A program made the translations under genes and the position numbers. DNA of 64,000 bases from Planctomycetota bacterium. Lineage in GTDB: Bacteria > Planctomycetota > UBA8108 > UBA1146. The notes under the pieces were generated by a model that was given only the letters and a program-made list of their open reading frames with translations, did no database searches and had not been told where the DNA came from. The stretch is taken from assembly GCA_014240375.1 (NCBI GenBank), contig JAAZXB010000001.1:178110-242109 (forward strand), written 5' to 3'. Positions 17,355-30,109 of this stretch are shown piece after piece (the stretch's first letter is position 1; every line of letters begins with the position of its first letter).

Positions 17355-18743
17355 ATGATCACTAAATTCTCCTGGCTGCTCATCGGCTCGATCACTATCC
17401 ACACCATCCTCATCTCAACTTCACTCTTCTCGCAAGAGGTCGAGAGCGGCAACCAAGTCGCCAGTACTCCCTCGGACAAACATGAGGGCGGGTACCTTTT
17501 GATGGCGCCACTGGGCAGCACAGATGTTCATCTGATCGACCGTGACGGCGATTCAATCCACCACTGGAATGGGAAATATCGACCGGGACACTCGGTCTAC
17601 CTGCTCGATGATGGATCCCTTTTACGAACAGGTTCTCTCGGTCGTCGAGGAGCATTCGGATTCCAGGGTGGTGGTCTCGGAGGAGTCGTCGAAAAGGTCT
17701 CATGGTCTGGAGAAGTCACCTGGAGTCTGGACTGGGCTTCAGAAAAACACGTCTCTCACCATGACATCGAACCCCTTCCTAACGGCAACTTTCTCATGAT
17801 CTCATGGGAAAAAAAGAACAAGGAAGAGTGCCTCGCCGCAGGTCGGCATCCTGCATTGCTCCCGCGCGATGAGTTGTGGGTCGATGCCATCCTCGAGATT
17901 CACCCGACCGGGACCTCGGGAGGCGAAGTGGTCTGGCGCTGGAGCCCCTGGGATCATCTGATCCAGGACATCGATCCGGAAAAACCGAATCACGGCAGCG
18001 CAACAAACCACCCCGAAAAGATCGACATCAATTATGTTTCGTTCCAGAGCCGTGAACTGGGGCAGCCGGACTGGATGCACACCAACTCGGTCGACTACAA
18101 CCCGCACCTCGATCAGATCATTCTCAGCGTTCACGGTTTTGATGAGGTGTGGATCATCGATCACTCGACGAGCGGGTCGGAAAACCCAGGACTACTGTGG
18201 CGCTGGGGAAACCCACAAACTCACGGTAGAGGGAGTGACTCCGACCAAGAACTCTTCAAGCAACATGACGCACATTGGATCGAAGCTGGCCTGCCAGGCG
18301 AAGGTCACATCATGGTCTTCAATAACGGCCAGGGTCGGCGAGGAAATTATTCGACAGTGCTGGAACTGGCCACTCCTGCCTTCGAAGGAGGCCGCTACCT
18401 GCGGGAGACGGATGGCTCCTTCTTGGCGCCGAAGCCGATCTGGAAATATGAGGACCCTGGAAATTTCTTCTCGTCTAACATCTCAGGCGCAGAAAGATTA
18501 CCTGGCGGAAACACGCTGATCTGCAGCGGAGCCAACGGTCGGATCTTCGAAGTGACCAGTGATGGATCCATCGTCTGGGAGCACATCAACCAGGGTGGCT
18601 TTGGCGAACAAGGTGCAGGTGTTCGTGGCGGGGGTGCACGTGGCGGGGCGATCTTCCGGGTTCCCTGGATCTCTGCCGATCATCCGGGTTTACGCCCGAC
18701 CGAATCGATCAAGAAGAAACCAGCACGGGGCACCGCACTCTGA
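17355..18743 (+). CDS. exported arylsulfotransferase-like (ASST) propeller protein
   Basis: A 462-residue protein with a signal peptide (FSWLLIGSITIHTILISTSL). Repeats of the type GYLLMAPLGSTDVHLIDRDG, HHDIEPLPNGNFLMISWE, WMHTNSVDYNPHLDQIILS and RLPGGNTLICSGANGRIFEV match the beta-propeller of the arylsulfotransferase (ASST) family. The His residues in SHHDIE and DWMHTNS are in the expected places for active-site histidines. ASST moves sulfate between phenols; many homologues in marine bacteria are uncharacterised. It is monocistronic and convergent with the FG-GAP gene. Confidence 0.75.
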   Translation: MITKFSWLLIGSITIHTILISTSLFSQEVESGNQVASTPSDKHEGGYLLMAPLGSTDVHLIDRDGDSIHHWNGKYRPGHSVYLLDDGSLLRTGSLGRRGAFGFQGGGLGGVVEKVSWSGEVTWSLDWASEKHVSHHDIEPLPNGNFLMISWEKKNKEECLAAGRHPALLPRDELWVDAILEIHPTGTSGGEVVWRWSPWDHLIQDIDPEKPNHGSATNHPEKIDINYVSFQSRELGQPDWMHTNSVDYNPHLDQIILSVHGFDEVWIIDHSTSGSENPGLLWRWGNPQTHGRGSDSDQELFKQHDAHWIEAGLPGEGHIMVFNNGQGRRGNYSTVLELATPAFEGGRYLRETDGSFLAPKPIWKYEDPGNFFSSNISGAERLPGGNTLICSGANGRIFEVTSDGSIVWEHINQGGFGEQGAGVRGGGARGGAIFRVPWISADHPGLRPTESIKKKPARGTAL

Positions 18744-18788
18744 TGAGTTCACGACTTGAAGGCGAGCGCTTTGATGAGAGCCGCACCA

Positions 18789-20567
18789 TCAAGGGCACGG
18801 TGGCTGGAACAGGCACTCCAGCGTGTCCAGCGTCGAATCGGCTCCGCATCCGGGGTAAGGCGCTGGTGGTTCGAACCCACTGCTGAACAGGTACATCAAC
18901 AGGTAGATCGGGTCGGAGATGTCGTTGGCACCATCATCATTGGAGTCGAGGACATCTGGACATGAACAGGTGGCAGTGCAACCAAACAGCAACCCCAGCT
19001 GCATGACCACATCTCCGATGTCGACCGTCCCATCCCAGTTCGCATCACCGCGGATGAACTCCGGAGGTGGCAATCCCTCCTGCTGGTAGATGATGACCAC
19101 ATCCGCGAGTTCGTCGATGAGAGTCAGATCGAGATCCTGATCGTTGTCTATATCCATCATGACGGCACAACTGGCGGCAATCGGAGCCAGTATCTCCTGG
19201 AAAAATGTGAAGTTCCCATCGCCGTCATTGAGATAGATGAACCAGTCACCCAGGTAACTGGAGATCACCCAGTCGAGGTCGCCATCTCCATCGAGGTCGC
19301 CCACATCGGTGGAGAGGGGGAAGTTATCTGCCGGATAGGCGATGGCGGGAGTGATGGTCCCGTCGCCGTTGCCGAAGTTGGTGGTGCCATTGTCCTGGCT
19401 GGCGTTGACGCTGGTCACATCGAGGTGCCCATCGCCATTGAGATCGCCCAGCGCCAGCATCCAGGTGCCACCCGCTGCAGGTCGGCTCCCCGATTCGGTG
19501 AAAGTACCGTCCCCATTGTTGAGGTTCACGACGATCTCACCACTGTTGATCATGCCGATCACCAGATCGAGCAGGCCATCCCCATTCATGTCCCCGGTGG
19601 CCAGCGATCTTTCTCCCGAGCCACCCCCCTCGAAGTAAGTGGGTGCGCCAAAGACCCCGGTGCCATTGTTGAGCAGAATCGATAAGTTACCGGTGCCGTA
19701 GTTGGTGTTGACCACGTCCTGGTCGCCATCACCATCGACATCGAGCACTGCGACTCCCCGAGGAGCAATCCCTACATTGATCTGCTGCTGTGGAGCGAAG
19801 GTTCCATCTCCATTGCCGAGCAGTACCGAGACGGTATCGGCAGCGATGTTGCAAACCACGATGTCGACGAACCCATCTCGATTAAAATCTGCGGGCTCGT
19901 TGGGGCTCGCCTGCAGGTTGACTGAACTCGGAGGGTTGACCATGGAACCGAACTGGCCGCTGTCATTTCCCAGATTGAGGTAGCACCTGACGTCTGCGGT
20001 ATCTTCATTGATGACGGAGATATCCAGATGCCCATCGTTGTTCAGGTCCGATCCAAGTCCTCCGTAACTACGGGTGGACTGCGATGGATTGGTCCGGGTG
20101 GACCAGTTGGCTGTCTGGGTCAGTTGCAATGTCGCCGGCGCAGATTGTGTCCAGAACAGAAAGCTGTATCCCCCCTGCTGGATCGATGCTCCGCTGACCG
20201 CGGTGATCTGTTCGGAGAGGATCACCATCACCTGCTCACCGGCAGAAAATGGATTGTCGGGAGTGAGTCGAATCGAGGCCCCCCCCCCGGTTACCTCCAG
20301 CAACCCCTCCGCAGGACCACTCCAGCGACCGATCGCCCAGCATGAACCGTTGGTGACCGAAGCGGGGTCGATCGGTTCCTGGAAATTGATCCAGATGGAG
20401 GTGGCCACCGGAGCCGTCAACGCGTTATTCGTTGGCCAGGTGCTCTCGACCGGGAGAGCCCCTGGTTGCCCCTCGACCGAGTCGATGGCCGGACCGACGC
20501 TGATCAGCACAATAATTGCCAGGATGTACGGCATGAAGAGTAGTGGTCGGAAATTTGAAATGAACAT
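18789..20567 (-). CDS. secreted FG-GAP repeat protein with dockerin-like C-terminus
   Basis: A 592-residue protein. The ATG at 20567 has GGAG 5 bases upstream; an upstream TTG at 20627 is less likely. A signal peptide is followed by an Ig-like domain (about 40-140; APVATSIWINFQEPIDPASV), then seven FG-GAP/VCBS repeats with calcium loops (DLNNDGHLD, DFNRDGFVD, DVDGDGDQD, DMNGDGLLD, DLNGDGHLD, DLDGDGDLD, DIDNDQDLD), and two dockerin-type EF-hand motifs (RGDANWDGTVDIGDVV and DSNDDGANDISDPIY). The Cys-rich end (YPGCG...ECLFQPPCP) is characteristic of some marine planctomycetes and may be a sorting tail. Probably an adhesin or extracellular structural protein. Confidence 0.82.
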   Translation of the reverse strand: MFISNFRPLLFMPYILAIIVLISVGPAIDSVEGQPGALPVESTWPTNNALTAPVATSIWINFQEPIDPASVTNGSCWAIGRWSGPAEGLLEVTGGGASIRLTPDNPFSAGEQVMVILSEQITAVSGASIQQGGYSFLFWTQSAPATLQLTQTANWSTRTNPSQSTRSYGGLGSDLNNDGHLDISVINEDTADVRCYLNLGNDSGQFGSMVNPPSSVNLQASPNEPADFNRDGFVDIVVCNIAADTVSVLLGNGDGTFAPQQQINVGIAPRGVAVLDVDGDGDQDVVNTNYGTGNLSILLNNGTGVFGAPTYFEGGGSGERSLATGDMNGDGLLDLVIGMINSGEIVVNLNNGDGTFTESGSRPAAGGTWMLALGDLNGDGHLDVTSVNASQDNGTTNFGNGDGTITPAIAYPADNFPLSTDVGDLDGDGDLDWVISSYLGDWFIYLNDGDGNFTFFQEILAPIAASCAVMMDIDNDQDLDLTLIDELADVVIIYQQEGLPPPEFIRGDANWDGTVDIGDVVMQLGLLFGCTATCSCPDVLDSNDDGANDISDPIYLLMYLFSSGFEPPAPYPGCGADSTLDTLECLFQPPCP

Positions 20568-20742
20568 CTTTACTCCATCCTTGGAGAGGCGCCGGACCAC
20601 CCTCCATCTTACAGGAGATAAATCCAATTCCTATTCTCTCATGGTACTGCGAGCGCACTTCACCAATAGAACTCATCGCCGAAGGAGGAGCCACTTAAAC
20701 CGCCCCTGAACCGGGGCATACGCCATGCATTCAGTGGATCGA

Positions 20743-22542
20743 TTACTGATCGAGGTGCCCTGCATCGCTATCGCCCATCTCGACAGTTGCGCCAGGGAAG
20801 TACTCGCTCCAGCGTTGGTCGACCATCGTGGCGGTCTCAGGATCGCAGAATAACTCGTCGGGATACCCCGACTTCATCCTCGCATCGATGGCGATCGGCG
20901 GATGATGCGCAACATGATTTCTCACCACCTCGCTCTGTCGTGAATAGATGTCTGCCGCCGGCTCGAAACGAGTGAAGGTATTCCACAGGAATCGTGCCTC
21001 CGACCTGGTTGCTGCCACCGCATCATCGACCAGGATGACCAGTGGCCACTTTTCGAGAGACTCCTCAGCGAGACAGCGACTCGCAGCGTCAGGTTGATGC
21101 GCATGAGACGGGCCCTCCACCACCAGGCATCCGGGACAGAACACTTCTGCCCGGGTGAATCCTTGTGGCAGCTGTCCATCAAACACGCGGGGAAGGTCTC
21201 GGATGGGATCACCCAGACCGAGCAGGAATCCCTTGGAACCTTCATTCACCGACGGACCTGCATAATCGAGCGTATCCATGCTGGTGCATGCAATGACATG
21301 AAGATCGGTTCTGAAATCGGCCCGCGCCAGGATGTGCTCCAGCGTTGCTCGGAAATCTTTCAGGTCGACTCCTCCATCGGTCAACAGCAAGAATTTTGTC
21401 AGCGAGAGCTGTCCTTCTCCGAGGATGCGGAATGCCGAAACCATCGCTTCGCGCGGATAACGGTCGGTCACGATGGCGGCTCCCAGCGAGTGATATCCGG
21501 TCTCGCCATAGGACCAGAGATCGCGCACCGTGGGCATCACCAGCGGAAACAATGGGGAGAGAAGATCTTGCAGAAAATCTCCCAGAAAGAAGTCTTCCTG
21601 CCGTGGCTTTCCCACCACCGTTGCCGGGTAGATGGCTCCCTGACGATGGGTGATCCCGTTGACCTTCATCACCGGGTAATCATGCTTCAAGGAGTAGTAT
21701 CCGTAATGATCTCCAAAGGGACCTTCAGGCCATCGCTGTTCAGGTATTGAGGTCCCATGGATGGCAAACTCGCACTCGGAGATGAAGGGAAGTGGCTGCC
21801 CCGGGACTTCCGAGAGGCGAATGGGTGCCCCCTGAAGCAACGAAGCCAGCAACAGTTCGCCAATATTTTCCGGCAATGGAGCCACCGCACTGGCGATCAA
21901 TGCCGGCGGTCCGCCGAGAAAACAGGTCACCGGAAATGGCTTCTGCAGTCGCTCCGCTTCCATCAGGTGATATCCAGAACCCTTGTGAATCTGGAAGTGG
22001 AGCCCCAGGTGACTCGAATCGTGACGTTGCATCCTGTACATACCGAGATTGTGCCGTCCATCGACCGGATGTTCGGTGTAGACCAGAGGCAAGGTGATGA
22101 AGGGACCACCATCCTCGGGCCAACTGGTGATGATGGGCAAGTCCATCAGATCCAACTGGGGATCCTGATGCTCCAGCACCGCACCGCCCGCTCTTCTCTT
22201 CATCCCGACCTTGAGCAAGGTGCTTGCGACATCTCGGGCTCCCCAGAGTTTGCCGAGTGTGGGTGGCATCATCGTCTCTGCCAGATGTACCAGACGGCGA
22301 AGAAATTTCTGGCCGTGATCTCCGAAGCCCATCTCGACTCTACGCTGGGTTCCGAACAGATTGGTGACCACAGGGAAGTGGGATCCGATCGGATTCCGGA
22401 ACAAGATGGCTGGACCGCCACCGGCAATCACTCTCCGGTGGATTTCCGCAACCTCGAGCCGAGGATCGACCGGGGCATCCACTTCCACCAGATCTCCCGA
22501 TCGGCGAAGTTGGTCGAGAAAACTAGCCAGATTGCGATGCAT
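20743..22542 (-). CDS. UbiD-family decarboxylase
   Basis: A 599-residue protein of the prenylated-FMN-dependent UbiD family: early SFLDQLRRSGDLVEVDAPVD, central PVMKVNGITHRQGAIYPATV and VGKPRQEDFFLG, and a C-terminal domain ending around SRQSEVV. The family reversibly decarboxylates aromatic or unsaturated acids; relatives of this size act on ubiquinone or menaquinone (futalosine) precursors. No ubiX prenyltransferase gene is nearby, so the pathway cannot be fixed. GGGAGG precedes the ATG by 5 bases. No overlap with neighbours. Confidence 0.88.
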   Translation of the reverse strand: MHRNLASFLDQLRRSGDLVEVDAPVDPRLEVAEIHRRVIAGGGPAILFRNPIGSHFPVVTNLFGTQRRVEMGFGDHGQKFLRRLVHLAETMMPPTLGKLWGARDVASTLLKVGMKRRAGGAVLEHQDPQLDLMDLPIITSWPEDGGPFITLPLVYTEHPVDGRHNLGMYRMQRHDSSHLGLHFQIHKGSGYHLMEAERLQKPFPVTCFLGGPPALIASAVAPLPENIGELLLASLLQGAPIRLSEVPGQPLPFISECEFAIHGTSIPEQRWPEGPFGDHYGYYSLKHDYPVMKVNGITHRQGAIYPATVVGKPRQEDFFLGDFLQDLLSPLFPLVMPTVRDLWSYGETGYHSLGAAIVTDRYPREAMVSAFRILGEGQLSLTKFLLLTDGGVDLKDFRATLEHILARADFRTDLHVIACTSMDTLDYAGPSVNEGSKGFLLGLGDPIRDLPRVFDGQLPQGFTRAEVFCPGCLVVEGPSHAHQPDAASRCLAEESLEKWPLVILVDDAVAATRSEARFLWNTFTRFEPAADIYSRQSEVVRNHVAHHPPIAIDARMKSGYPDELFCDPETATMVDQRWSEYFPGATVEMGDSDAGHLDQ

Positions 22543-22610
22543 CGAATCCTCCCGGCCTCATCTCGGCCTGCGGTCGATGCTGCGTTCTACTCGGTCCCGT
22601 GTCCAGTGCT

Positions 22611-22868
22611 TCAGATCGCATCCCGAGCCTGAAAGGGGACCCCCTCGATACTCTTCAACTCGACCTGGTTGCCTTCGACCACCTCGATCTCGACCTTGCA
22701 CTTCTCGAGCAAGTCACCTTGAAAGCGCTCTTCCATCGCCGAAGCGATCGCTTCCGGATCGATAGCACTGTCGGATCCGATCCGCATCTCGATACACGTG
22801 ATGCGGATCAGGCCCCCTAGCAATGCCTGGATGCGGGCAGATTCGAGGATGCGGGCGAGCAGCGGCAC
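22611..22868 (-). CDS. small HypA-like protein lacking the zinc domain
   Basis: An 85-residue protein. RITCIEMRIGSDSAIDPEAI followed by ASAMEERFQGDLLEKCKVEIEVVEG and VELKSIEGV parallels the nickel-binding fold of HypA (VRLEIGELSGVDPEAL...AELEIEEVP...VKSIEV), but the CxxC-x(12)-CxxC zinc loop expected between 'EIEVVEG' and 'ELKSIEG' is missing, and there is no N-terminal Met-His nickel site. Only Cys residues at about 25 and 57 remain. It may be a degenerate or repurposed HypA domain. The start is GTG at 22868 with AAGGAA 8 bases upstream. No hydrogenase genes are seen in the window. Confidence 0.45.
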   Translation of the reverse strand: MPLLARILESARIQALLGGLIRITCIEMRIGSDSAIDPEAIASAMEERFQGDLLEKCKVEIEVVEGNQVELKSIEGVPFQARDAI

Positions 22869-22871
22869 CGG

Positions 22872-22985
22872 TCAGGTTCCTTCCAGTTCGAGCTTCCGTT
22901 CCCGGCTTGTCGAAGATGCCAGGCTCAGATAACTCTCTTCGGAATGAACCCCCCGATGAGTGAAGTTCTTTTTCAGATCGCCCAT
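22872..22985 (-). CDS. possible 37-residue protein upstream of the HypA-like gene
   Basis: A short frame (MGDLKKNFTHRGVHSEESYL...) ends 3 bases before the GTG of the HypA-like gene, in the style of an operon. The frame is open further upstream (to about 23060), where AGGAGGA occurs, but no ATG, GTG or TTG is well spaced from it, so the true start may be a rare codon. Charged, helical, no family recognised. Included because the gap between amidohydrolase and HypA-like genes is otherwise empty and the frame is biased toward normal codons. Confidence 0.3.
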   Translation of the reverse strand: MGDLKKNFTHRGVHSEESYLSLASSTSRERKLELEGT

Positions 22986-23068
22986 TTGGTACCGGGTAGC
23001 ACGCCAATCCTTGACCGCTGTCGCAGGACCCAGCTTCCCGATCTTCCTCCTCCGGGGAGAAAATGGAG

Positions 23069-25855
<2,787 letters not shown>

Positions 25856-25856
<1 letters not shown>

Positions 25857-27718
25857 TGATCTGGCCCCTGTTCGCACTGGTCTGGCTCGTTCCTCTGACT
25901 GTAGAGGACGCTGCTGCCAGTTACACCATCTCGCTCGACGCCGCCGCACAACACCGGGTCACCGTCGAAGCGGTTTATCCCGCTCCAGAATCATCTTCAC
26001 TGGAGTTGTGGATGCCGGTCTGGACCCCGGGTTCGTACAAGATCCGCGATTACTCGCGACACATCGAAGAGTTGCAGGCTTTCGATTCCACCGGTGAGCC
26101 GCTGAAGATCCAACGGCCGGGCAAGAATAGTTGGATCGTGGAGACCCGAGATCGCAGAGATGTCACGGTTCGCTACCGTCTCTATTGCAAGATCCTCTCG
26201 GTCCGAACCAACTTCATCGAAGCGGGATCCGGGTTCCTCAATGGGGCGGCGACATTTTTACTTCCGCGAGGCCAGGACGGTCCCTTCGACATCACCATCG
26301 AACTCCCTCCTGAGATGAGCCAGGTCGTGACCTGTCTGACCGAAACCGCTCCCGCACGGTGGCGCGCGCGGAATGTCGATCACCTGTGCGATTCCCCCAT
26401 CTTGCTGGGAAACCCAGAAATTCGAGATTTCGAGGTGGAATCGGTGCCCCACTCTCTGGTCAATCTCGGTGCCGGGGATCTCTGGGACACCGATGCATGT
26501 GCCGAGGAGGTGCAGAAGATCTGCGAGGAACTGGTTCGCTTCTGGGGGGAGATCCCCTATTCCAGCTATCACTACCTCAATGTCATCGCCGAGGGCGGTG
26601 GAGGTCTCGAGCACAAGGATTGCGCCTTGATGCTCTCGAGTCGCTGGAGCTGGGGTGACGAGGATCGACGCAAGGGATGGTATGGCCTGATCAGTCACGA
26701 ACAATTCCACGCCTGGAATGGTAAACGACTCCGCCCTGAAGCTCTGGGTCCGTTCAATTACGAGCAGGAAGTTTTCACACCCGATCTGTGGTTTGTCGAG
26801 GGTTTCACCAGTTACTACGATGACCTACTCATCGCTCGGGCCGGGTTGATCGATCAGAAGAAGTACCTCGAGGGTCTCGGCAAGCAGATCAAGGATATCC
26901 AGAAGACTCCCGGAAGGCTGGTGCTCCCGCTGTCACGCGCCAGCACCGATGCCTGGATCCGTTACTACCAGCGCGATGAGAACTCGGTCAATAGCCAGAT
27001 CTCCTACTACACCAAGGGCGCGATGGTCGCCTGGCTGCTCGATGCCCGGATCAGAACTGCAACCCACCATCAGCGCACCCTCGATGATGCCATGCGACTC
27101 GCCTTCCAGCGATACTCCGGCGAGACGGGTTACACCCACGATCAACTGAGGGGCGTCTTTGAAGAGGTGGCGGGCACCGATCTCTCCGACTGGTTCCTCC
27201 GCTTCATCGACGGCACCGATGAACTGGAGTATGAAGAGGCACTGATCACCTTCGGGCTTCGTTTCGAACCTGAGAGTGAAGAGGAGCAAAAGAAGCCGGC
27301 GAAGGGTTGGCTCGGGATCGAAGCGGGAGGAAGCGGTGGGCGCTGGTCGGTCACCCGAGTCCGCAGCGGAACTCCCGCGTATCTCGCCGGACTCAACCCC
27401 GGAGACGAATTGATCGGGCTCGATCAGTTTCGTTTGAGTGCCTCCACCTGGGAACAGATTCGTCGCCAATATCCTCCCACCAGCGAGGCGACATTGCTCG
27501 TGTCTCGCCGTGGTGCGTTGGTCTCGCTGAAGGTGCTGTTCGGTGAAGAACCCCGGAATCGCTGGAAACTACAGCCCCATCCGGAAGCCACCGAGGAGCA
27601 GATCGAGCGGCGCGTCCAGTGGCTCGGAAAGGCGGCTGCCCAGAGCCAGAAGTCCGAGATCGAAAAGTCGCCTGAGAGCCCTCCAGAAGCCACAGATGAG
27701 GCTTCTGGCCAACGGTGA
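25856..27718 (+). CDS. M61-family (glycyl aminopeptidase-type) metallopeptidase with PDZ domain
   Basis: A 620-residue exported peptidase. The N-terminus is hydrophobic (MIWPLFALVWLVPLTV). An N-terminal beta domain (about 25-190) is followed by GGGLEHKD (about 247-254), the zinc motif HEQFHAWN (His281, Glu282, His285) and WFVEGFTSYYDDLL with the third-ligand Glu (about 315). A PDZ domain covers about 490-570 (GWLGIEAGG... GLNPGDELIGLDQF). M61 enzymes cleave N-terminal Gly or Ala residues. The C-terminal tail is charged and low complexity (EKSPESPPEATDEASG). It starts within the proS stop (TGATG). Confidence 0.88.
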
Positions 27719-27834
27719 CGGTGGCTGGCCACGGCCCATGGGTGGGCGATCCTGGAATCGCATCCTATCCTCAAGATGGAAGGGAACCGGAACCCATTTC
27801 CGCTCGTTCCCCCATCAAGTTCCAGGAGGCTACA

Positions 27835-28239
27835 TTGACCACATCTATCGAGAGTTATTCCCAACGTCGTGAGTTCGTGAAACTCCCGACCGAGATTCCG
27901 GTCCGTTACAAGTTCCTCTCCAAGGAGGTCGAAATCTCCGAAGATTCCGTCTTCGAGGGATCGACCTCGCAGATCGGCGGAGGAGGTTTGATGCTTCACG
28001 GCAAGATCCCCAGTTACAACTGGATCCCCGCCCTTCTCATGGGCAAGATTCACCTGGGGGTAAATCTGTTGCTGCCTTCGCTGGATCATGCGATCAAGGG
28101 ATTGTGCCAGGTCGCCTGGATCGAAGAGATCCCGGAAAACCGTGACCGCTGCACCTTGGGCCTCCGGTTCACGGACATCGAAAAGGAAGATCAAGACCAG
28201 GTGATGAAGTACCTGATCCGCTCACAAGTACGCCGCTGA
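27835..28239 (+). CDS. PilZ-domain protein
   Basis: A 134-residue protein. RREFVKLPTEIPVRYKFLS at residues 11-29 contains the RxxxR-like c-di-GMP motif at the start of a PilZ barrel, and the central part ISEDSVFEGSTSQIGGGGLM provides the D/NxSxxG-like second motif in altered form (S-T-S-Q-I-G-G). PilZ proteins bind cyclic di-GMP and adjust motility or exopolysaccharide. The start is TTG at 27835, chosen for a perfect AGGAGG 5 bases upstream; a longer frame from 27715 lacks a good site. It lies just 5' of the M48 peptidase gene. Confidence 0.75.
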   Translation: MTTSIESYSQRREFVKLPTEIPVRYKFLSKEVEISEDSVFEGSTSQIGGGGLMLHGKIPSYNWIPALLMGKIHLGVNLLLPSLDHAIKGLCQVAWIEEIPENRDRCTLGLRFTDIEKEDQDQVMKYLIRSQVRR

Positions 28240-28295
28240 CCTGAGAGGTGCGGCGATCCCAGAAAGGGTGCCGCACCATTCAGTCGACCCGGACG

Positions 28296-29879
28296 ATGAT
28301 TATCGCACTTCTGCTATGGCTCGCCGCAGAAGTGTTCACTCCCGCTCCTCCCGATTGGGCAGCGGACTGGTTCCCACCGGGTCACCTTCTCATCCCCCTG
28401 CTGATCCTGATCTTGGCTCCTGTGCTGGTGCTGCTGGCCTATCTGCTGCTGGTGAAACTGGTGCAGTCGGTCCGCGGCCAGCAGGACTTCACCGGTTCAC
28501 ACTATCGATACTTCCTTCACATCCAATCCCCAGTTCTGCTGCTGACATGGACCACCATGCTGTGGCTGGCCCACTGGTATGACCGAGCAGAATTGCTGCT
28601 GCCGGTGAGTGGGATCGCTGTGGCGGCAGCCAGCACCATTCTGCCGCTACTGGTGGCCTGCGGGCTCTGCGCCGCACTGCGTTTCTGGTTCTTTGTCGGC
28701 AGCAGGCCGAGGATGTTGCTGGCTGCGTTTCTCGGAGAGATCCGCAGCCACCTGATCGTGGTGATTCCGCTGGTTTTTGTCCATGGGATAGGTGACTGGA
28801 TGCGAGTCAATCCCGATCATCGATTGTGGCTAGAGCAGCAGATCCCTGTATCGATCGAGGTGCTGCTGGTGATCATCTTCCTCCTGCTGGCACCCGCACT
28901 CGTGACCTGGACCCTCAATGCTCATCCGATGCCCGAGGGAGCGATGCGAGACCGATGGAAGAACCTGGCCAAGAAGGCGGGTGTGGTCCTTCGCCAACCC
29001 TACATCTGGAGGACCGGTTGGCAGCCGGTCGCCACGGCAATGGTGGCCGGGTTGTTTTCCTTTCACCGAAGATTCTTCATCACCGACTATTTCCTCGAGC
29101 GGTTGGGAGACGATGAGGCGGATTCTGCTTTTGCCCATGAACTCGCCCATGCACGTCTCCACCACGTCATGTACCTGCTTGGAGTCACCTGCAGCTTCTA
29201 TTACATGCTGGTTTCCTCACTGGACACCAGCAACATCTTGGCGCCCGCCGCTTTTTTCATCCTGATCACCATGACCTTCTGGATCTTCTTTGGTCGGATC
29301 AGCAGACACCTGGAGCACCAGGCCGACATCTTCAGCGACCAGTTGACTGAGAACCCCGGGGGAATCGGTCAGACACTCACCCGGCTGATCGAGATTCACT
29401 CGATGAATCCCAAGCGCCGTGGTTGGAGACACCCCGCTCCTCATCACAGGATCGAGGTGGTGAAACGATATCAACAGGATCCACAGTTCAAGAAAGCATT
29501 TGATCGTCATCACACTCGTCTGATGCTGCTGATCGGACTCCTCTGCGTCCTGATGACGGGGGTGTTTCTCTCTCAACAGTTCTCGTCTCGCCCCGGCGAG
29601 GAATGGGAGACGCACCTCGCAAGAGGCCACTCACACCTCGCTGCTGCACAGCTCCGACTCCAGCAAACCCCCTCCTCGAATCTCCGACGTCATGATGAGC
29701 TCTCGAACGGAGCGGAACGCTGGTTGCAGCAAGGGATCCAGCTGCTGCGGGTGGAAGATCCCGATCATCCGAGCCTCTCACACGCCTACCACGCCCTGGC
29801 GTCGATCTGCCAGCAGCAGGGTCGAGTCGAGGAAGCGAACCGCTACAGCGCCCTGGCAGAGGCCCACAGCGCCTGGTGA
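28296..29879 (+). CDS. M48-family membrane metallopeptidase
   Basis: A 527-residue integral-membrane protease. There are about six hydrophobic segments before the catalytic region (positions 2-14, 32-52, 77-95, 104-130, 144-165, 184-205). The zinc motif is HELAH (281-285) in ADSAFAHELAHARLHHVMY, followed by two more membrane segments and LEHQADIFSDQ, whose Glu or Asp is the likely third ligand. The C-terminus holds a TPR-like helical region (about 440-527). M48 enzymes such as HtpX degrade membrane proteins. The ATG at 28296 is chosen; a GTG at 28248 is in frame but badly spaced from any ribosome site. Confidence 0.82.
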   Translation: MIIALLLWLAAEVFTPAPPDWAADWFPPGHLLIPLLILILAPVLVLLAYLLLVKLVQSVRGQQDFTGSHYRYFLHIQSPVLLLTWTTMLWLAHWYDRAELLLPVSGIAVAAASTILPLLVACGLCAALRFWFFVGSRPRMLLAAFLGEIRSHLIVVIPLVFVHGIGDWMRVNPDHRLWLEQQIPVSIEVLLVIIFLLLAPALVTWTLNAHPMPEGAMRDRWKNLAKKAGVVLRQPYIWRTGWQPVATAMVAGLFSFHRRFFITDYFLERLGDDEADSAFAHELAHARLHHVMYLLGVTCSFYYMLVSSLDTSNILAPAAFFILITMTFWIFFGRISRHLEHQADIFSDQLTENPGGIGQTLTRLIEIHSMNPKRRGWRHPAPHHRIEVVKRYQQDPQFKKAFDRHHTRLMLLIGLLCVLMTGVFLSQQFSSRPGEEWETHLARGHSHLAAAQLRLQQTPSSNLRRHDELSNGAERWLQQGIQLLRVEDPDHPSLSHAYHALASICQQQGRVEEANRYSALAEAHSAW

Positions 29880-30109
29880 CCTCTCCCTGGTGACCTCTCC
29901 CGGTCATCGATCCACCGGGCCAATTTCACCGGGCCAATTTCACCGGGCCAATTTCACTGGGCCAATTTCACTGGAGAAGAGGGGCGCCAGTGGATCCATG
30001 AATCGACCCGCTAGCCGTACCTCCGTAGAATTGAATCCGTGGAAATCACCCTGTGGAAAAGACTGCGGAAGAAATACTGCTGAAGAAATACTGCTGAAGA
30101 AATACTGCT
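29873..30109. repeat. three different tandem repeats with the same 14-base period
   Basis: The non-coding stretch after the M48 gene contains three separate arrays: CTGGTGACCTCTCC twice (29873-29900, the first copy covering the M48 stop codon), CACCGGGCCAATTT four times (29913-29968) and GAAGAAATACTGCT three times (30068-30109). The three units are unrelated in sequence but each is exactly 14 bases. No open frame of interest is present. Confidence 0.85.

Noticed and set aside
18866-18886. GGTTCGAACCC, resembling a tRNA T-arm
   Set aside because: It lies inside the FG-GAP gene and has no acceptor or anticodon arm around it; chance hairpin.
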